Shown here one piece after another: positions 59,729 through 64,000 of a stretch of DNA of 64,000 nucleotides. Below the pieces are notes generated by a model. That model saw only the letters and a program-made list of their open reading frames with translations, ran no database searches and was not told the DNA's origin. Position 1 is the stretch's first letter. The number at the start of each line of letters is the position of its first letter. The position numbers and the translations under genes are program-made. Origin of the DNA: Spirosoma sp. SC4-14 (lineage in GTDB: Bacteria; Bacteroidota; Bacteroidia; Cytophagales; Spirosomataceae); assembly GCF_037201965.1 (NCBI RefSeq), contig NZ_CP147518.1:6379001-6443000 (forward strand), in the 5' to 3' direction.

Positions 59729-59836
59729 ACTGGGAATTTTGTGATTTTTTTGACTGACTTTGATTCGTTTCGCTTCTTTGAAGCGCTTCAATCAAACAAA
59801 ATCAAAGTCAGTCACAAAAATCACAAAATTCCCAGT
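59729..59836. terminator. Long dyad (37-bp arms)
   Basis: Arms at 59729-59765 (begins actgggaattttgtga) and 59800-59836 pair with only small interruptions around a 34-base loop that itself holds a short hairpin (cgcttctttgaagcg). It lies between the receptor start region and the stop of the barrel gene on the same strand, so it may end barrel-gene transcription. It is far longer than needed for a simple terminator. Confidence 0.7.
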
Positions 59837-59847
59837 CAGAATACCGA

Positions 59848-60555
59848 TTACAGTTTAAGTCCTACTGCCCAGACACTCGTATTGGGGCCCTGGCCTGAGC
59901 GGAATGGGCTATTGGGTTCATAGCGGAAGAATAACTTGGCACTGCCCCGGAAACCTAGCTCGCTGGTTAACCCCCAGCGAACCGGATTCAGATTATAATT
60001 GCCGTGGGTCCGAACGGCCGATGCCCCTTCGGGTTTCACCTTCGTATAGCTATCCAGACGCATACCCGCATACGCACCAGCGCCTAACGTTAAGCCAGAT
60101 CGGAAACGAAGATTCAGAATGACGGGCAAATTGAGCTGTGTTGTAACGAGTTTAGAACGATGCAGGTCGACGTTGGCCGATTCAATTACGAGCTGACCAT
60201 TCTGATTGACCAGCGTGTTTCGGTCTTCAAACATAAAATTATTCCAGGCAACTTCGGGACCCGTAATCAGGCGCAGTTTGGCCCCGTTGCCCGTAATGAG
60301 AGGAATACGTTTTTGCCAGGACAGAGCGACAAAACGCGATCCAATCGGTTTCAGATCATAACCAGTTGGCAGCGACCCACCAAAACTGTTGAAGCCAATA
60401 TAGATACTGAAATCAGACGTAATACGCTCAACCGTTTTCATAGGCCTGGTTGTTTTAGCGACCGAATCGGTCGTAATAACAACAGTCGTTTGAGCGAAGG
60501 AGGCAACCGATGCTGCAACTAAAGCAGCAGTGAACAGGTGTTTGAACGTTTTCAT
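59848..60555 (-). CDS. Outer-membrane beta-barrel protein
   Basis: 235 residues from the ATG at 60555, which gives a signal peptide (MKTFKHLFTAALVAASVASF, cleaved near AQ); the longer frame upstream has no such start. The mature part shows alternating strands (FSIYIGFNSFGG, FVALSWQKRIPLI, LTLGAGAYAGMRLDSY, GLTSELGFRGSAKLFFRYE) typical of the PF13568-like porin family, with the C-terminal strand ending VWAVGLKL. Probably a small outer-membrane protein of unknown role. It is divergent from the large kinase gene, with 217 bases between, including a 10-bp palindrome accgatcggt at 60698. Confidence 0.82.
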   Translation of the reverse strand: MKTFKHLFTAALVAASVASFAQTTVVITTDSVAKTTRPMKTVERITSDFSIYIGFNSFGGSLPTGYDLKPIGSRFVALSWQKRIPLITGNGAKLRLITGPEVAWNNFMFEDRNTLVNQNGQLVIESANVDLHRSKLVTTQLNLPVILNLRFRSGLTLGAGAYAGMRLDSYTKVKPEGASAVRTHGNYNLNPVRWGLTSELGFRGSAKLFFRYEPNSPFRSGQGPNTSVWAVGLKL

Positions 60556-60772
60556 GGCAGTAATCGAAGGAAAGAGTCCGGGAGAATGGGGTTCTCCCGG
60601 ATATGGTTCATGTATTTGTTGTCTTATTTGCCCAGAAGATGTCAGAACCCTGATAGCCGGTTGCATGGCTTCGAAAATTTTTCTGATAATTTTCCGGACC
60701 GATCGGTAAAATACTGATAGACAGCGGCCCACGAATTCGTATTTTGAGGTCATAAGCACGCTTACGACCTCT

Positions 60773-63700
60773 TTGAGACCAACTCGATTCCTGTTAATGC
60801 TTCTGCTGGTAAGGCAGATGGCGGCTGGGCAAACCCCTGATCTGACGTTTCAGAAGCTCAGTACAAAAGACGGATTACCTTCAAACTTTGTGTCCGCAAT
60901 TGCTACGGATACCAAAGGCTATTTGTGGATAGCTACCCGAAGGGGCCTATGCCGCTATGATGGCTATGTTTTCCGAAAAATGGCCAAACAACAACCAGGA
61001 GCGGCTCAGGGTATTTGTCCACTTCCCAACGGTCTGCTAGCAGTTTACTGGACAACCACTGGTCTCTTCCTGATCGACTCCGAAGGTAAGGCCGTAGCTA
61101 CGCTCGATTCAGTAAATTTTAAAGATGCCGACCCGGCCAATGACCATTTCGAAAACCTGTTTGCCGATTCCAAAGGCAACTTGTGGTCGAGTAGCTATGG
61201 ATTGGTGCGTCGGTACGATCTACAACACCATAAACGATTTCTGTATACAATAAAAAACCCGAACTACAACGCCGAAGCCAACCATTTTTTCGAAGACCGG
61301 CAACACCGTTTATGGGTTTTCAGCGAAGCAGGACTCTACGAATTCGATCGCCATCGGAACCGGCTGGCATGTATAATTGGACCCAATGCACCAGCGAAAA
61401 TGCGGCAACGTCGGCTCTCGTTTTCGGCCATGACCGAAGACAACAGGGGTAACCTATGGCTCGGAAGTCCACAAGCGGGCCTGGTCCGCTTCAGGCCCGG
61501 CACCGATTCGATACACCAATACCCGACACCAGGCATTATTCAGACCTTATCGTTCGCCAACGACTCCACGGCAACGCACAATCTATGGCTGGGCTGCAAT
61601 GATGGTCTGCACATTTTTCGACTAACAGCCGAAACCCTGCTTACACCATCCGAACTCACCAAACAAGGAGTTTCGATTAGCCAAATTCATACCGATAGCC
61701 GCAGGCGCATTGTGTGGTTAGCTACCAGCGATGGATTGTGGCAATACCAATCTGGTTTAACGGCCATTCAAACGATTCACATTCCCGAATCGTTAGTCCA
61801 CCTTCCCGTTGTTGTAAAGTCCATTTTGCCGGACTCTGTGGATACCTATTGGCTAGGCTTATCGCATACGGGTGTGCTGCACTGGTCAAGAAAAACCAAC
61901 GATTTCCAGTTAGTTCCATACCCGGTTCCGGCCACGACAAACAACCTGTCGTGGGTCGACAATAGCCTTTGGGCGGCCACCGATCAGGGACTATTTAAGC
62001 TGGAAAACAATACATTCATTCCGGTTCGGCTGCCAACCCGCTTTTCGTCCAATAGCATTCAGAAAGTGCTGGCCGATCATCACCAGCGGTTATGGGTTAT
62101 CCACCAAACAGAAGGTATACAGGTATTTAATCGTCAATCGCTACAGCCCATTCAGCTTTGGAACGACCAGAAAGCCCGAGGTTTATGGACCCTTAATCGC
62201 TATCACGACATAACCGAGTCAGCCAACGGGCGTATCTGGATTGCAGCCTGGTATCCGAGAAGCTTTGGCATGATCTGGTATAACCCCAAACAACGACGAC
62301 TACAGGAACTGGCAGACTTTAACCTTCATCGAAATTTCGTGGGCGATTTTTTCACTCGTGTTGCCACCGGACAACAGGGGCGGTTGCTGTTTGCGGGAGG
62401 AGGGGGAGTTAACGTAACGAACGCTCAGGGAATCATCGATACGCTTCGGTCGGTTTCTCCCACCAAAGCACACACGATGGCCAACGACTTTTGTTTTGGC
62501 GTGGGCGAAGATACAGAAGGGCGGCTCTGGTTCGGTACTGGCGAGGGCCTGCATGTTTACGACGCCCGAAGCCGACAAATGCGCCGATACACCGAAATCG
62601 ACGGCTTACTTGCCGATGATGTAAGTAATGCATTTACCATTACCCCCAACGATTTTTTGCTCCTGGGGCAACAGAACGGATTCAACCTGATCGATATCCG
62701 CCGACTTCACCAGCCCGCTCCTTTACCTCCGTTGCTAATTTCGGGAATGCAGGTCAATGGCGAATACCGACAGCTACCGGCAACGGGTACCATAGGGCTT
62801 ACCCGCAATGAAAACGACCTTCGCTTCACCTTCACAACGCTTCGTTATCAGTCCGCCAATGCCACTCACTTCCGCTATCGGCTTACCGGCCATCCAGCCT
62901 GGATCGATTTGAATACGGACAATGAACTTAATCTAACAAATCTGAAGTCGGGGAGATATGAGCTGGTTGTTCAGAACGGCGACGCTGCCGGACGCTGGAA
63001 TCCACATCCCATTACGCTTTCGTTTTCAATTGCCCCGATCTGGTACGAAACCGACTGGTTCCGGGCAGTGCTTGTCCTCTCTTTATTAGGCACTCTATAC
63101 GGCTTTTACCGGATGAGAATTGGTCAGGAACGCCGAAAAAGCGAATTAATCCGCCAGCGAGCCGAAGCCGAAACACGGGCTCTGCGAGCGCAAATGAATC
63201 CACATTTCATTTTCAATTGTATGAATACCATCGACGCTTATATTCTGACCAATCGTCCGGATGCTGCATCGTTCTTTTTACAGAAATTTTCGCGACTGGT
63301 TCGACAAGTTCTCGAAAACTCACGCGAAACACTCATTTCTGTTGAACAGGAACTGGAAACGCTCATACTCTATGTAGAGCTGGAAGAAGAGCGGGCCGAA
63401 CATCAATTCAGTCACAGGGTCACGGTCGACCCAGACGCGAAAGCCAACCTGATTCCTCCGCTGCTGCTGCAACCGTTTGTTGAAAACGCCATTTTACACG
63501 GCCTGCGCCACAAAACAAATGGCCCAGGCTTATTGCAGATTCAGATTCAAAAAGAAGCCGATCAACTCCATTGTCGTATCGAAGACAACGGCATTGGGCG
63601 AGCCAAAGCTGCGAGCTTCAAACCCCAAAACAACTTCCGCCATTTTCAGTCGCTGGGCAGCACCGTAACGACCGAACGGATCAACTCCCTACAGGCAATC

Positions 63701-63793
63701 TACGGCACCGATGCCACGTGCACGATTACCGATCAAAACCCATCCGAACAGACCGGAACCGTTGTGGATTTACGGCTTCCACTCTTAAGCTAG
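60773..63793 (+). CDS. Large periplasmic-propeller LytS-type histidine kinase
   Basis: 1006 residues, TTG start at 60773 chosen because it completes a signal peptide (MRPTRFLLMLLLVRQMAAG). Residues about 25-640 contain a repeated Reg_prop pattern (e.g. GYLWIATRRGLCRYDGYVF, GNLWSSSYGLVRRYD) forming beta-propellers, followed by a Y_Y_Y domain (about 660-745), one membrane helix (about 760-780) and a coiled coil. The LytS-type kinase core has QMNPHFIFNCMNTIDAYIL (His in NPHFIFN) and FVENAILHGLRHK, then IEDNGIGRAKA. Cognate LytTR regulators usually follow such kinases, but none lies downstream here. Confidence 0.92.
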   Translation: MRPTRFLLMLLLVRQMAAGQTPDLTFQKLSTKDGLPSNFVSAIATDTKGYLWIATRRGLCRYDGYVFRKMAKQQPGAAQGICPLPNGLLAVYWTTTGLFLIDSEGKAVATLDSVNFKDADPANDHFENLFADSKGNLWSSSYGLVRRYDLQHHKRFLYTIKNPNYNAEANHFFEDRQHRLWVFSEAGLYEFDRHRNRLACIIGPNAPAKMRQRRLSFSAMTEDNRGNLWLGSPQAGLVRFRPGTDSIHQYPTPGIIQTLSFANDSTATHNLWLGCNDGLHIFRLTAETLLTPSELTKQGVSISQIHTDSRRRIVWLATSDGLWQYQSGLTAIQTIHIPESLVHLPVVVKSILPDSVDTYWLGLSHTGVLHWSRKTNDFQLVPYPVPATTNNLSWVDNSLWAATDQGLFKLENNTFIPVRLPTRFSSNSIQKVLADHHQRLWVIHQTEGIQVFNRQSLQPIQLWNDQKARGLWTLNRYHDITESANGRIWIAAWYPRSFGMIWYNPKQRRLQELADFNLHRNFVGDFFTRVATGQQGRLLFAGGGGVNVTNAQGIIDTLRSVSPTKAHTMANDFCFGVGEDTEGRLWFGTGEGLHVYDARSRQMRRYTEIDGLLADDVSNAFTITPNDFLLLGQQNGFNLIDIRRLHQPAPLPPLLISGMQVNGEYRQLPATGTIGLTRNENDLRFTFTTLRYQSANATHFRYRLTGHPAWIDLNTDNELNLTNLKSGRYELVVQNGDAAGRWNPHPITLSFSIAPIWYETDWFRAVLVLSLLGTLYGFYRMRIGQERRKSELIRQRAEAETRALRAQMNPHFIFNCMNTIDAYILTNRPDAASFFLQKFSRLVRQVLENSRETLISVEQELETLILYVELEEERAEHQFSHRVTVDPDAKANLIPPLLLQPFVENAILHGLRHKTNGPGLLQIQIQKEADQLHCRIEDNGIGRAKAASFKPQNNFRHFQSLGSTVTTERINSLQAIYGTDATCTITDQNPSEQTGTVVDLRLPLLS

Positions 63794-63810
63794 TCACATT
63801 CGGCTTCGCC

Positions 63811-63865
63811 AGCCAATTAAAAAGCGTGCCACGGTTTAGAGCCGTGGCACGCTTTTTAATTGGCT
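63811..63865. terminator. Bidirectional terminator
   Basis: A perfect 24-bp stem (63811-63834 and 63842-63865, core aaagcgtgccacgg) with a 7-base loop between the kinase stop and the stop of the minus-strand Hsp20 gene. Among the strongest hairpins in the window. Confidence 0.9.
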
Positions 63866-63872
63866 ACTCCTG

Positions 63873-64000
63873 TTAGGCTACCGTGATGGTTTGAGCCGGT
63901 TTGTTCGTTTCCGGGTTTTTCGGCAGCGTTACTTTCAGAATACCATCGGTATAACTGGCCGAAATCGACTCCACAATCACCTTGTTATTTAGCCGGAACG
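63873..64000 (-). CDS. Hsp20/alpha-crystallin small heat-shock protein, C-terminal fragment
   Basis: On the minus strand the last 41 codons read FRLNNKVIVESISASYTDGI, then LKVTLPKNPETNKPAQ and TITVA before a TAA. The pattern ASYTDGILKVTLPK is the end of the alpha-crystallin domain, and the following Ile/Val-x-Ile/Val-like tail (TITV) is the usual oligomerisation motif. Small heat-shock proteins bind unfolding proteins without ATP. The gene begins beyond the window end. Confidence 0.85.
   Translation of the reverse strand, partial: FRLNNKVIVESISASYTDGILKVTLPKNPETNKPAQTITVA

Noticed and set aside
59705..59923. 72-codon frame across the long dyad
   Set aside because: It translates the inverted repeat and runs into the antisense of the barrel gene.
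1..64000. tRNA or rRNA genes
   Set aside because: No stretch with T-loop and acceptor-stem pattern or rRNA sequence was recognised by eye in the intergenic regions; a covariance search would settle it.

Overview
The window looks like a chromosomal segment of a Cytophagales bacterium (phylum Bacteroidota), most like Spirosoma or a close relative. Evidence: genes with the type B C-terminal sorting region of the type IX secretion system, SprB-like repeats, two SusC-like/OMP-barrel TonB receptors with carboxypeptidase-regulatory N-domains plus a third related receptor, a GWxTD lipoprotein, a DUF5686 protein, several LytS/LytTR two-component genes, MenA (menaquinone), and -7 promoter elements of the form TAnnTTTG. 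Taxonomy is inferred from gene content only. No rRNA, tRNA or CRISPR array was seen.

Layout. 1-11 kb: end of a glucoamylase-family gene, an ECF sigma factor, an OmpA lipoprotein, ileS, a small HTH-like gene, then menA, a glutathione peroxidase, a small membrane protein and argS on the minus strand. 11-24 kb: a DoxX-like membrane protein, a DUF2278/lamin-tail + phospholipase-D-fold pair, a penicillin acylase, a peptidoglycan-binding amidase-like protein, a MazG-type pyrophosphohydrolase, fdhD, a di-haem cytochrome c, a diacylglycerol-kinase-like lipid kinase and an App1-type lipid phosphatase. 24-31 kb: a TonB-dependent receptor followed by a three-gene signalling block (sensorless LytS kinase, PAS-PAS kinase, LytTR regulator). 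31-36 kb: methyltransferase, GWxTD lipoprotein, rlmB, then an AT-richer SDR/HxlR cassette bounded by near-perfect inverted repeats. 36-45 kb: LytTR/LytS pair divergent from a TonB receptor, a cytochrome c with a Lys/Thr/Ser tail, a methyltransferase and DUF5686. 45-53 kb: pyrR, a T9SS cargo protein, pth, secreted proteins of unknown function, membrane proteins and a LytTR-only regulator. 53-57 kb: an ECF41 sigma factor with a membrane protein/epimerase operon that carries a recognisable ECF41-type promoter. 57-64 kb: a TonB receptor, an outer-membrane barrel, a large periplasmic-propeller histidine kinase and the C-terminus of an Hsp20.

Most gene ends carry strong hairpins, often shared by convergent genes. 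Some of these hairpins are built from simple repeated words (gagtgaat, gtcattg), and similar word repeats plus a G/C-rich palindrome occur in frame inside ileS. The best candidates for closer study are the ECF41 promoter/regulon, the in-frame repeat insertions in ileS, the inverted-repeat-bounded SDR/HxlR cassette, and the DUF2278/PLD pair.
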